Positions 29,001 through 41,940 of a stretch of DNA of 64,000 nucleotides are shown piece after piece; within the stretch, counting starts at the first letter, position 1, and every line of letters begins with the position of its first letter. The stretch spans positions 3,467,001 to 3,531,000 of the forward strand of contig JAQGEQ010000192.1 in the NCBI GenBank assembly GCA_034620365.1, given 5' to 3'. The position numbers were made by a program, and so were the translations under genes. Origin of the DNA: Pegea sp. RAD2-039 (Eukaryota > Chordata > Thaliacea > Salpida > Salpidae). Under the pieces are notes generated by a model. It did no database searches. It saw nothing but the letters and a program-made list of their open reading frames with translations, and had not been told where the DNA came from.

Positions 29001-32000
29001 TTTCCATCTGCTGAAATTTTCTACTAAAATATGATTTAGAAAAGAATATAAGTGAATCTATTCATATGCAAATTTGAAAATCCATCTGCCAAGCTTCACA
29101 CTACTTACTTTCGTTTATCAAGTACTTCTATATTTCATCTTTTACTACGCCGATAAGACAGACTGAAATTTCAAGTATATCTCGTTGGATTTACATCAAA
29201 TTTTCTATTAAAATTACCTCAACATTTGAATGTAAAAATCTCAGATTGAATTTGAATAATTGAATGTACTTGGAGATGTTATTCAATGTAAAAGCAATTG
29301 TGTGAAATAAAAAAAATGTAAATTAGGTTTGATAAGTTATCAAACTGATACAGTTGCAACTTCATTTCTAATTTAATTAAATAATTAAAACAGGTTTCCA
29401 TCTAGTTTCTACTCGATGATAAAAATTTTTCAACTTCTACAGATGTCACTCCATTATTTCTAAAGTTAGGATCTAAAGAAGCAAATCTTGGAGAGAATAT
29501 CACGATGGAATGTTTATTATCAGTTGATTATAGTTTCAACACGTCACTTGATCACCAGATTTCTGTTTCGCTGGAAAAAGCGGAATTTTCACCAAATAAA
29601 CAACCTTCGAAAACAAGGAATGACGGATACCACTACTTCTTCTATTTCCAGTTAGTTACTTGTCCATTTCGTCTGATGTCTGTTAGTTTTATGTTCATGA
29701 CACGACAGATTTAGATAACAGTATGACATATTTATTTTCCATCACATATGTCTAAAGTACTTCCCCTTTTATCTGTCAAGTTTTTCAAAATCAGTTTTGA
29801 TAATTTTCTTCACATTTACTAAAAATGCTCAGACAGCTGATTTGACGAAATTTCTCAAAAAGCTGATTAAATGACTTTTTGAAAAGTTGTAACTTTGATG
29901 AAATGATTTCGTTTTAATGATATATACTTAGATGTTCCTCTTTCTTACAAGATTTCTTTGATTACAGGTTTGAGAAGTTGAAGTCAGACGTGAAAGGTTC
30001 ATACAGATGCGTTTATCAAACTGAACAGGTTGTAGCAATTTCCAATCCAGCTGAGATAGTCGTTTCAGGTACAATTCTTCCTTCTCTTCCAAAACCTCTA
30101 ATTTTCTCTAAACTTTTTAGTTCCACCTGTACCAACAACTGCCCCACAAATATTACAATTGGGACCGGACAGTGTTGAACTTAACCTGAACAACAACCAG
30201 TATAGTGGAGATGGTCCTTTAGTCAGAAGTTTTCTTCACTATCGCCGGAAAGGACTCAGTTGGTTTCGTAAGTTTCATTTTGACGATAAATATTTTCAAA
30301 TACACACTCAGCAAAGTGTTTCAAAATATATTTTCATAATTTTCAAATGTTTACCAAAAGTTGCTTATTTTGAAAATAAAATTTCGCCGCTTTGCGCTGA
30401 TTGGACGATGCAAATTTCAATATTTTGCAAATGTTCTTTATTGACATTCGGCTCGTTCCACTTCACTGCTCACTCCAACCTCGTTTGCTGTCACGCCTGA
30501 GTGAGCAGCAGTTCGACTGTCTTAATGTTGTTGGTGTTGGACAGATGTCATTTAAATATTTGCAGATATCTTTGGAGTAGAAATATGAACTTATTTGCAC
30601 AAAATGTATCTGAAACCAGACTGCAAACTCCTAATCTTGCAAACAAAACCATCTTCTGCAATTATTTCTATACAACAGCTGCTAACACTAACTTCTTCTT
30701 ACATCCACTAATCTTGCTCCCAGTGAAGATCATTTTATTAATGAAGATCTGCATCACTTGCAGAGTCCCATGAAATGAAAGGAAGGACCTACCAGCTGTG
30801 GCATCTCACGCCCGATACCACATACATCTTTGCTGTGTCACTTGAGAGACCTGGTATTGGAGGTAGAGGATCAATGGGACCAGAATTGGAGTTGAAGACC
30901 AAATGTATGTCACCGTCAAGACCAGTTAGTCATGTGACCACATCGTCACCCACTTATGACTCCGTGCAAGTCATATGGAAGGTTTGTTGGATTCCTCAAA
31001 CAACTTTTTTGTTGATTTCTTTTTTTCTTTTTCAGCAATTAGATTTTTCTGAGATTAATTGTCATGCTTTCAAATATAAACTGAAATATCGACAAGAATT
31101 TACTGAAATCGAAAATAAATCAGCAAAGTTCAAATCCATCGACGCAAATGTAAGATTTCAATAAGATTCGAAAATGTTGTTCTGATCTCTGTATCATCTT
31201 CAGTTGGATGGAGACACATTAATCGAATCTTTATCACCTTACACTACTTATGAAATTAGAGTTGTTACAATAAATGAAGCAGGTCAAATTGAATCTGCAT
31301 CTTTCTATCAACGAACTCTAGAATCAGGTCAGTTTATTTTTCTACAAACTTTTTACATTTCTTAAATTTCAATCGAATTGTTAGTACCTGGTCCAATTCC
31401 AAAAGAATCCTTTCAAGTCACCAATGTTGATGAAACTTCAATTTCACTTCGGTGGGAGAAACCCAAGAAAGAAAATGGATTCCTTCGAAATTATCAAGTA
31501 ACAATTCGGTTCATCTGATTCGATGTTGATCCCTCCGTCTTCTTCAGATCTCTTATCAAGCAACCTCTTCACATGATCCTTCTTTTAATGTCAAATATGA
31601 AAAAGCTCACATCGAAAGATCATTTCCGGATCGATCCATAAATCTGACATCTTTGAAACCAGGAACAAGACACAACGTCACAATCTGTGCGGAGACATCA
31701 ATCGGTTGTGGACCAATCGTGTCTCTACAAGTGGATACTCATATTGCACGTAAGTGACCAACCAATCACTAAATGGTCCACATCTATTTTCATCTGTCCC
31801 CGACAAATGGAATCATCAAGATCTATTTTCAGCTCCCACTATGCCCCAGTATCCTCCATTAGACAATAAAACCAATCAGACCAATCCCACAGTTGAAGTG
31901 ATATTGAGACCAGCTTACAGTAATGGCGCCCCGGTCACCAACTACTATCTAGTCATCGAGGACATTACTGATGAGGTGTGGTCCTGAGATTGACAATTTA

Positions 32001-35000
32001 AACTGGATTTGATTTAAACTGATTAAGTTTTGTTTATTAGATTGAAGAGAACTCCAGAAGAAGAAGATCAGGTCAGAGAGAGTCCTTACTCCATCCATCC
32101 ATTCTTTCATCTTCATTTCTTCTTTGTAGTCTTAGCAAGCAAGATATCGACGACTGAATCCAACATGAATGAAGAGACAAGCACAGCGTCCTCTAGTGAC
32201 GACAAATCGACTTGTGTCAACGTCTCTCCACTCGACTACAAGCAAGCCAAAGCCATGAACAAAAGCTCTTTCGTAGCAGCCAGGTTTTCACCGGAACAAC
32301 TCAACAAAGTTGGTTGCAGCAAATGTTGTTAGTGAGTTGCTGACCAGTTGGTGGTCGACAGGAACGCAAGTTTGTGGTTGGTGATGGAAGCAAACACAAC
32401 GGTTTCACTAACATCGCTTTGAACCCTAAAAGGAATTATCGAATATATTTGATAGCAGAAAGTAAAGTAGGAGATGAAGTGAGATCAGGTTGTGTTGTGC
32501 TTTTGCAGACAGGTAAATATCTATTTTTCTGATGTCTTGTTGCTAATTCGGTTGTTATTGATAGATGCAGCGGTTACCAAGGACACGTCAGCAGGTTTGT
32601 GACTTCGTTGAAATCGAATGTTTCAATCGAATCAATTTTATTTCTAGAAACAAATACAGAAAGCGAAAAGGCAACTGGTGGTACTGCCATCATGTTATAT
32701 GGAGGAATTGGTGGTGCAGTTCTTGTCATCGTCTTAATATCAGTGGTTTTGTTGGTACTGATCCGAGCTCATAGGTTTGTGACAATTTCTTCTTTTCATC
32801 GATTGAAATATCTGAATTATAGAAAGAAGAAGAATCCACAGAAAGATGAAGTTGTCAATCCCTTCGAAGTTCGTCTCATGCTTTCTGATATCCCTCAAAA
32901 TGTCTCTTCTAATAATTCGCATTTGATGAATTCAACGCTACCAGTTCAGTCATCTTACAATTCAAATGTTGCTGGTTATCGTGATCCAGGTGAAATGTTT
33001 TCAATTTTGAAGAATATTCATTCATGAGTAAACTTGACATGAGATTAACTTGATGAAGTTTCAAATCAATTTCTTAAAAAATTAAAATATTCTAGATTGA
33101 AATTTGCTAATAATTTTCTTTTGTTTGTACAAGTTGTATCTTCATCTGTAGGATTCTCCACATTTCGTAAGTTGATCATTGCTAGATAGATGAAGCTTGT
33201 GCTACTCAACATTTGCACTTAGCAAATATTTGTTCAGATAAACCTTCTGCTAAATTCTTTTTCTAATTGTGGCCTAATTTTTATCTAAATATTTGTTCAA
33301 TCTAATATAGTTGACATTAGCACCCGGCACTAATTTGCAACTAGCTCATGAACAACATCAGATTCTTCTATATGATTCGAATGTTTAATTGTGTATCAGT
33401 GAAACGATTTGATGGAACAGATTCAATTATCTACCAGATATTTATTATTTCTTCAACAATTGAAATATTTGCAAACAATCTCTGCTGAACTTTTAGTTGA
33501 AACAAATATTTTATGAAGAATCGATGTTGCTATAAAATGATGTTAGTTGTTTGCATAATATGCTGAGCGTTCAATAGAAGGTTAAAATATGTGGAGTGTT
33601 CGACTGTAGTGGCAACAATGACATATTTCAATGATTTGTTGATTAGTATCTATCTACTCATCATCAATTTGTAGATTTTAATGAGAAGAACATGGAAGCA
33701 GCTTGTACTAGTTCAGTTGGTGATGCTGAAAACGAGAAGTTCGCCATCAGAGTCAATGACTTCCATCTTCATGTGTCTCAAATGAAATCAGCTGATGGTT
33801 ATGGATTTCGTGAAGAGTTTTCACTTTTTCCTGAAGGTCCAACTGCTTCTTGGAATGTAGCTCTAACATCAATCAACAAAGTAACCACATTTCCACCACC
33901 AAATGTCATCTTGATCAGAAAAACATTTTGATCATAGAAAAAAAATCGATATGGGAACATCATGGCGTACGACCACAGTAGAGTGGTGTTGGAACCAGTA
34001 CCAGGCTTCGATACTGCTTTAACTACCAACTACATCAACGCTTCTTACATCAACGTAACTCGAGTTTCTACTCCTCTTTGCACACTAATCCTCATTTACA
34101 GGGCTACAAATGTCCACCATCTTATATTGCCACCCAAGCCCCGACCAGTGACACTTGTGTGGACTTTTGGTTGATGGTTTGGCAGGAAAATGTCAATGTG
34201 GTGGTCATGTTGACTAACTTAATGGAACTGGGCAAACGTAAATGTGAAAAGTACTGGCCAGACGACCGCTGTCAATATGGACCATTTGAAGTATCAATGA
34301 ATAGAGAAGAATTTACATGTGATTACGTCATGAGGACATTTCTCCTACGTCAAGTCATCTTCCATCCTCTCATCTTCATTTTCACCAACTCTTCATCTTC
34401 AGGTTGGTGAATATGATGTCCGTGAAGTTCGTCAGTTCCACTTCAGTGCCTGGCCCGATCATGGAGTCCCGTCGCGTCCCACTAATTTACTCACATTCAT
34501 CCGACGCGTCAAAGCTTTTGAACCACCAGGTGACCACCATTCAGTGACCAGTGAAGGAACCACCTAACCAGTTGTTGTTGGACAGATGGTTCGACAATTG
34601 TTCATTGTAGCGCGGGTTCGGGACGAACTGGTTGTTACATCACAATTGATGAAATGCTTCAAATGGCTCGTGAAGAAGAAATCGTTGATGTTTACAATAC
34701 TGTCCGTCATTTACGGACCAAGCGAGTAGACATGGTTCAAACAGAGGTTGAAGACCTCCTGATTACGAGGTTTTCTCACAAACTAACCTCTTATACTAGT
34801 TGCAGTACATTTTCATACATGAAGCTCTTCTCGAAGCACTAATTTGTGGCGAGACTTCTGTGCAACCAGATCAATTAGGAAATCATTATGATGAAATCAT
34901 TACGATGGATGCAATGTCCAATCTTGCTCCCATACAAGAAGAATTTGATGTAAGGCCCCTTCCTCTTCCTGCTCTCTATCACACTGGGTATTATTCAGAC

Positions 35001-36054
35001 CCTTAACCTGATCACACCGAAGTTGAGCGATGAGGAGTGCGCCGTGGCCCGATTACCGCGCAATCGCGACTACAATCGCTTCAACGATGTCCTCCCCGCC
35101 GACCGCCACTTAGCGTACTTACTGTCCCCTGACCTAACTGACCGCAACAACACCTACATCAACGCTGTTTTTGCTGACGTAAGCATCTGATCACGTGACC
35201 CAGCAATCGTTTCAATTACACTTTGCAGAGTTACTCGCGCAAGAATGCTTTTCTCATTACTCAAATGCCTCTACCCAACACAGTAGTAGATATCTGGAGG
35301 TTGATATACGATCATCAATGTACATCCATCGTCATGATGAACGATCTTTCAGAACATGATGAGGTGATTCACTTGCTTCTTCTTCTTCTTATAATCATCG
35401 AGTTATTACCGACAGTCTTGCGCCATCTACTGGCCAGAAACAGCCAGCATCACATTCGGTCAGTTCACAATCGAGTTGATGAACAAGGAGGATGAGATTG
35501 ATGTTGTGACAAGAGTCTTCAAGATCCAAAACAACTCTGATGTAAGTTTCTTGCTTTTGTAGATCTTTCTACTCATTCCTGTTTATTGTAGCCCAATGAA
35601 GGAGTTAGGTATGTAAAACAGTTTCAACTGACCAATTGGCCTGGTCCACAACCTGTCCCATTTTCTCGTAATGCGGTTTTGAGGGTCATTCAATTGACCA
35701 TGAAGTGGCAATCTGAATGTGAAAGGAACGGTTACCATGGCAGAACAGTGGTCCACTGCGTGTAAGTGTTTACTGGTGGATGATGGTTACTACAGGTAGT
35801 GATGGTTGTTTACAGGGCTGGTGCTGGTCGAAGTGGTACTTTTGTGGCTTGTTACAACATGTGTGAACAAATGAGTAGTGAATATTCAGCTGATATTTTC
35901 AACAATGTCCAAAGACTGCGTAATATTCGATCTCATCTAGTTGAAACTCTGGTTAGTTTCATCTTCTAATCATCTTTTCGCTTTTAACTAATTTCTTCTT
36001 TAGGAACAATACAGATTTTGTTATGAAGTTGGAATCGAATTTGCTGATCAATAA
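26086..36054 (+). CDS. Receptor tyrosine phosphatase, type R2B (PTPRM/K/T/U-like)
   Basis: Thirty-one exons join in frame to 1480 residues; coding starts in 26086-26191 and ends in 36004-36054. Order: hydrophobic signal peptide (about 1-34), MAM domain (36-195, starting [10 protein letters not shown]), Ig-like domain (about 195-297, Cys in ITMEC and GSYRC), four fibronectin III repeats (298-780), transmembrane helix (about 795-819), juxtamembrane segment, and two phosphatase domains. The fourth FN3 contains Arg657-660, a furin-type site at the place where vertebrate relatives are cleaved into two associated subunits. D1 has KNRY, WPD (1088-1090) and [10 protein letters not shown] with catalytic Cys1121. 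D2 keeps C-x5-R (1418-1424) but has WPG (1378-1380), so it is probably inactive. This layout defines the homophilic adhesion phosphatases that dephosphorylate junction proteins. I cannot assign it to one vertebrate paralogue. Most introns are 47-59 nt; introns 3, 4, 7 and 19 are 0.5-1.6 kb. Confidence 0.95.
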
Positions 36055-37103
36055 GTTTGTCACTTGGTGGCGCAAAAGAGCTCAAAGAGCACGATCACTG
36101 GCTACGGATAAAAGAAGAAGAACGTGCTTGTGATGAAAGTAGTCATTTGTAGTTATTACACTTTATGGCCTTATCAGTTTCAACTTTTATTCAATTTTTT
36201 GCTTTATTCTATTTTGTAGGGCTTTTTACTGACTGTTAGTCACGTGACATCTATCGCCTGCCTTTCCTATTTTCATCAAATTTGATTGGTTAAGAATTGA
36301 TCATGTGTCTTTTGTGTGTTTGTTTCAGCATGTGATCAAGTTTTCAGTTTCAAATCACTTTCTTACTTAGTTTTATGACCAACAATTTATGTTAGAAATC
36401 CGATTTCTGTTCATTTATGATTAAATATGAATTAAGTGACCTAAAGACATTTTAGTTGAAAATCCTTTTATTTATTGCTAATTTTTTTGATAAAATCTGA
36501 TCCGTCTTGTTGTTTTCTGTTTTTTTTTTACTTATGAACCAACAAACAAGATGTGATACATACCAATTAAAACAACAAACTAAGTTTTTTTATCATGTGT
36601 AGTTTTATGCTGAGATGAAGTTTTGTGAAATTTTAACATCAAATTTAAAAGTTGTTTTTGAAAATTAGTTTGAGAAAAAGTTGATAATTTCAGTTTAGAA
36701 ACAATTTTTTCGATAAAATCTCTAAAAATCTTTCGACTTATCGATATTTAGTCATCTAAATTGTTTAATAATTTTCTCATCTGATCTTCAACTAAGACTT
36801 GATTAAAGAAATAAGTTAAAATAAAAACTAGTTACAATCAACCATGTTAACTTTCTACAAACATCCTATTTTTGAAATGCATTAAAATTTCTTTATATAA
36901 AATATTTAGAATCATTAAGAATCAATCAGTAGAAGTAATTTATTTTATTTTTCAGCTTTGTTAACTTGAGGTTTGTAGTTTTTACTTTTTAGTAATTTTC
37001 CAGTTACTTGCTGTAAAAATTAATTTAATATTAATAAGAAACATATTTTTCAAAATCAACAAATTTGAAACAGATTGTATACAAGTTTCAGATATAAAAT
37101 ATT
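36055..37103. other. Convergent intergenic region
   Basis: Holds the 3' UTRs of the receptor phosphatase (plus) and of the small minus-strand orphan. A CACGTG lies at 36241-36246. No further gene is seen. Confidence 0.6.
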
Positions 37104-37866
37104 TTACTTTAATTTTTCACTTTCATTTTCTGACTTGATTCCTTTAGAACTGGTTGATCTTTGTCGAATGCTTTCATCAGAATCATGGCTTGAAGCTTGT
37201 CTAGTTATCAAATTAACAATTAGTTAAATGGAAATAAGTACATCACAAAAAACTCAAGATCTTTAAGATTTAAGAAAGATTTTTTTAAGATGAAATTGAT
37301 TTGAACCTTTGATCGCTTTTCACTTTCATCTTTTTCCGAAATTTTTTCTTCCGATCTTGACGTTGCAAAATATAAGAAGATTCAGATGAAGAGTCTTCAT
37401 CTTCTTGAACTATCGGTCGAAGATCTTTGAAAGAACTGCTGATTGTTTTGAGACGAGGAAGACACATATCCGACTTGGACTCGCGAACTTCTAGATCGCG
37501 TTCATCAATGTCAGCTAGCTTTTGATAGGAAGTTGAACTTACAGCCCAACTTCTTACAGAAGCATTATCAGAAGCTTTTGAATGTATACTCAAGCTTGTG
37601 CTAGATGGACTTGGCCGCAGAATTTCAGTTTGTCTTCCAAGTATTTCATCTAAACCTTCGAAATCATTTCCTTCTAACTTTTCTTGGCCAATTAAGTTCT
37701 TTTTTTGAGGTACTCGTGTATCTGATTGGTTTAGCCGACCAGAAGCAGTACTTGTTGTAGCTTTACTAGTTTGTTGTTTAGATTGCTCCTCACTTTTGAG
37801 TGATGAAGTGTTTGGACTAGATTTTCTGCTTCCAGTTGGTTCAGTCTTTTGCTTTTGAGAGCTCAT
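37104..37866 (-). CDS. Serine-rich disordered orphan protein
   Basis: Two coding exons, 37866-37307 and 37200-37104, join in frame (intron 37306-37201, donor GTTCAA, acceptor ACTAG) to 218 residues. The protein is hydrophilic, with Ser/Thr-rich and acidic stretches, a basic KKKFRKKMKVK segment near residue 180, and a second-exon tail rich in Ser, Arg and Glu. There is no signal peptide, membrane segment or domain I recognise; it is probably intrinsically disordered and perhaps nuclear because of the basic cluster. Reality as a gene is supported by a 187-codon open frame in AT-rich DNA, a protein-like second exon after a proper acceptor, and an upstream 5' UTR intron with a TATA box. Function unknown. 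Confidence 0.72.
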
Positions 37867-37883
37867 TTTGGAAAATTACTTCA

Positions 37884-38310
37884 GCTAAAAACATAATTTT
37901 ATTTTTTATTATTTGTTTGTATTAAAAACTTAAGGAATTTTTATGGTAATTTTGTAGAAAAATTTAAATTAAGTTTGTTGTGATTCAAATTGCCGACCTT
38001 AAATTTTGTGAAAAGCATTTTTTAATCTTTAGATCTTTAACAGGATTTAAAATTAAGTTTTAAAATAGAAAACCGGATAAAACATTCTTTTAATTTTTGG
38101 TCAATAAAATAAATAAGTTTTTTAATATTATAAATTTGACAAACGGTTTTCATAAATATATTTTATTTAATTATGATAGTAGTTTTTAACAGTAGCAAAT
38201 AACGTTTATTTGTAAAAGTATTAAATAAAACTTACCAAAGTTCGAACTTCGCTTTACATCAGTAGCTTCACTTTCACTGATTTTTCATTCATCCTCTATC
38301 TTATATATCC
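37884..38310 (-). promoter_or_regulatory. TATA box and 5' UTR intron of the orphan gene
   Basis: On the minus strand GGATATATAAG (38310-38300) resembles a TATA box. About 60 bases downstream a GTAAGT donor begins at 38235, and an acceptor (TTTTTAG) before 37884 leads into the 5' UTR 18 bases ahead of the start codon, giving an inferred 351-nt UTR intron. A short upstream ORF (starting AGGATGAATG) lies in the UTR exon. Confidence 0.45.
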
Positions 38311-39171
38311 AGTGAATTATGACATCACTAAGACCATACTACCTCAAGATTTTTGTATTCTATATTATCGAAATAATTCAAATACAAGATAAATGATAAC
38401 CATTAAAATATACAATTACATTTCGATCGAAAAAAGGAACTATGGAAAAAGAAAAATACAAGCGACACATTGAAATGAAATCAGAGTAATATTTTTAGTA
38501 ATCTGCATACAAGTAATTTGATTGTTATTTCAAACAGCTAAATTTAGATAATTAAAGATAACCTCAACAATAACCGGTGTGTTTGTTAACGACTTTATAT
38601 GCTTATTTTGAAATTCAAACTCTATTCTTAAAATATATTTCTTAAATGAAAAAGTTTAAGCCAAATAAATCTTCAGAAAAATCAACCATTTAGCCGTAAA
38701 TTTTGATGAATAGAAAGTAACCCCAAAACCAAAAAACTTTGAACTGATATCTCAACAACCGTTTTTTACTTATTTTGACAATATTTATTTTTGTAATAAG
38801 TAATAGCCATAAGCCGTATAACTATTTGAACATTTCTCCAACGTTTCTTTCTAAATATCTTAAATTATAACTTTGATGTAAGCTTCACAAAATAATTCTA
38901 ATTTAATCATTCTGAAGGTTGTTCATTGAAAATATAAATTTTATTTTTCTCAAAATGTTGGAAAAAGTTTACGAAATAATTTGACAATTTTAAATGATTA
39001 GAAAATAATTTTACAAATGATTAAAGAGCTCAAGGTGTGATCAAATCTTGCACTCTCGAAGTCGCTACAACTTGAGAGCCGATTTTGAGAACATCAGATC
39101 ACAAAAGCATCAAAGTTTCAGGTGAGGCTTCTAATGTCAGGTGTACAACGAAAATACAAATACTTCAACTA
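38311..39171. other. Upstream flank of the orphan gene, no gene seen
   Basis: AT-rich sequence with no exon that can be supported on either strand. Confidence 0.55.
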
Positions 39172-39312
39172 CTAGTAGCCTCTATTCAACATGAAATCGT
39201 CGAATTGGAACTTTAAGCCGTGTGTGGTTACTGATTTCAAAGCTTCTGGTTTAATTGGATACGCTTCAAGTGAGATAGGCAGTAAAGGCCTTGGTTTAGA
39301 CACAAGTCCATT
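39172..39312 (-). CDS. Possible terminal coding exon, unknown gene
   Basis: After an acceptor (GAGCTAG) the minus strand reads 46 sense codons to a TAG stop. The translation is balanced and protein-like, with the segment SKPRPLLPISLEAYPIKPE, and base composition is visibly richer in G and C than the surroundings. No partner exon could be joined with confidence (a candidate with a GTACAA donor lies near 39385-39365), and I do not recognise the family. It may be a gene fragment. Confidence 0.25.
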   Translation of the reverse strand, partial: NGLVSKPRPLLPISLEAYPIKPEALKSVTTHGLKFQFDDFMLNRGY

Positions 39313-41940
39313 CTAGCTCTGTTGACAGGTCTACTAAGCGACCGCCTTACTTTTTGTACCTTTTCTTGGCAAACTGAAGAAACATGAAGAAATTGATGCA
39401 AATATTAAACCGACATCTTATTCTAACAAAACTTTATGAAAAGTTATTAATAAAATTGTTTATTTTGAAAAGTTAATTGAAATATTTACAGTTCTGTTTC
39501 GCATATACTCTGAATGAAAACCTCTGGCTTGGGTTAATTGCATAACTAGCTCAAAACTTTAAAGCTGCAAGTGATACTTTGAATACTTCAGAATCTCTTC
39601 TGAAAATAAAATAATTTGAATGTTGACTTTTATCAGATGAAATTAAACAATAAGAACTAAACTCAATTAACTTCATATTTTTTCAAATATTTAAAATATT
39701 GCTTTCTTCTTTGTAACATAAAACAAAATATTCGGTAATAAATCATTTCTGAAGTATTATAACTAAAGTGAAAATTAAAGATTAAATGAAAGAAGCAACT
39801 AACTTATTCTATCTAGTTCAACATCTTTTTTATTGAACTACAACAGAATATTAATTAGTTATTAAAATATCTAAATAATATATTAATTGTAGAAAGCTAA
39901 TATATAAGAGGCATTCGTTTATCGAATGTTGGTTGAGATAGTTGCATTGTTCGTTAGCAACATGTGACAACGCTGCTGGAGATATTGCTCTTATCAAATG
40001 CTGAGTTACTCATTCAGATGCTCTGGTTTTTGGAATAAATTATTACAAATGAGTTCAAAGTTTGACTCTGTTAGTTTAGATTATTCATATTTTCATGCAC
40101 ACATGAATTGTATTCTATTTTGTGGTCTGCAAACAATTTTTTTATTCTTTCAACAATTTCTTATTAATAATTTATCTTTGTAAATATTCTTTCGATATTC
40201 TTTAGCAGTGAACTATTTTAAAATAGTTTTTCTATAAAACATAAATAACAATTTTATCAACCTAAATGTTTCATTAAACTTCATTTGAGACTTTTATTTT
40301 GAAAATGATGAAATCGTTTTTTATATATTTAAACATATTAAAACGTGTTTATAGATAAAAAAATAGAAAACTGCTGAATGAAACCACAAAAATTTATAAC
40401 AAATTTGAAACTTGTTTTTAAGTGTTGTATTTTTAGTACTTGCATCTTAATAGTGGTAAGCTTCAAACTTATTGTTTATAAATTAAATGTTTTTATCTAG
40501 TAAAACAGAAGGCAAGATGTACGTTTTACAATTTACTGAAATAATAATAAAATACATCTTTATTCGGCGAAAATAGATGTTTATAAAATTATTGTAAGTA
40601 TTCGGCATTAATAATTTAAAAATAAGATTTTCTTGAAGTATATTTATGTTCAGTAAGAGGGTTAATCAAATAATTCTTTGTAGTTTTTATGAATCTTTTA
40701 AACATAAAACCTGATATCTGTAATATGAGTAAAATATTTATAAGTGTCAAAAAAGTTTGAAAAATAAACTTTAGATATAACATTAAGTCGGTGTGTTTGC
40801 TATGAAATATTTTATAATAATTACTAGTTTTTAGATGAAATAATTTTAATAGAAGAACTTAACTTACCAAAAGTTTAATTTTCACAAATATAGAACATTT
40901 ATCAATCATTCCGTCTAACTTGGTTACTGCAAACAAATCATTGTTCAAAATCTTTATTGAAAGCTATTTGTGACATCATAATTTTCAAGAAATTTTTCAA
41001 TCCTACGACTAATAAAAAACTTTCTGAAAATGCAATAAAACCCTACAGCATTTCTTCTTGTATTAATCTTGTGTTTTATTGCATTTCTTCTTCAAGTAAA
41101 GATTTAAATTTAATAGTTAAAAGTAAACAGAAGAAATTAACTATTTGATTCTTTTACAATTTTTAAATTTGACTTGAATTTTTGTACTGATGTTAAAACA
41201 ATTAAAAAAATGCTGAAATTTTTGTGTTGAAAACCTAAAAGAGTGAAAAAATAGTCAATATTTTCTCAGTATTTATACAACATTCAGATTTTTTTAAATA
41301 AGAAGATTTTAATGCGAGAAAAACATTATTATAAAATATTTATTATAAAAATCGAAACTTTTTAAAGTTTATAAAAATGAATAATTGAAACCTAAAAGTT
41401 TGAAACAATTAGCTTTTTAGAAGTATTTTTATGGTTGGAAGCATTTTTGAAAGTATTTTATTTATTATCAAATAAATTATCTGGTTAGATGAAATATCAG
41501 TAAACTTCAAATAACAAAATTAATTTGAAATTAAATTTAATAAAAAATTAAAGAATTTCTTTTTCTATCTCACCAAAATTGTCAATACAAATATCGAAGA
41601 AAGTTTTGCAGCAACTGAATTTTTTATTTAATTTTTTATTTAAACAAAATTCGAAGCTCAGGCTCGATTATTTAAAAGTTTGGCTACAAGGTCCAACTGA
41701 AAAAGTATTCAAAATATAATAAAAAGTCGGTAGTTTTTATTTGATTACAACTGAAGAGGAAGTTGTTGATGGAATCAGATGTTTATATAAACCGGGATCA
41801 CATCGTCCAAGCAAATAACAAACAAAGACTGATCACGTGGTCATCACAAGCGACCAATCAAGGTTGAGGTCGCCTGTTGACCCATATTCTAATTTGAAAA
41901 TTGTAAAACGTTTAAGTGACGCCGCGCGGCGTCTATTCTT
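39313..41940. other. Intergenic, nothing recognised
   Basis: AT-rich sequence. Short plus-strand frames at 39998-40183 and 40957-41148 are low complexity with no splice context and were rejected. A CACGTG at 41832-41837 lies about 100 bases beyond the BAZ1B stop. Confidence 0.6.

Noticed and set aside
39998-41148. Plus-strand frames of about 60 codons
   Set aside because: Phe/Leu/Lys-rich low-complexity translations, no acceptor or donor context.
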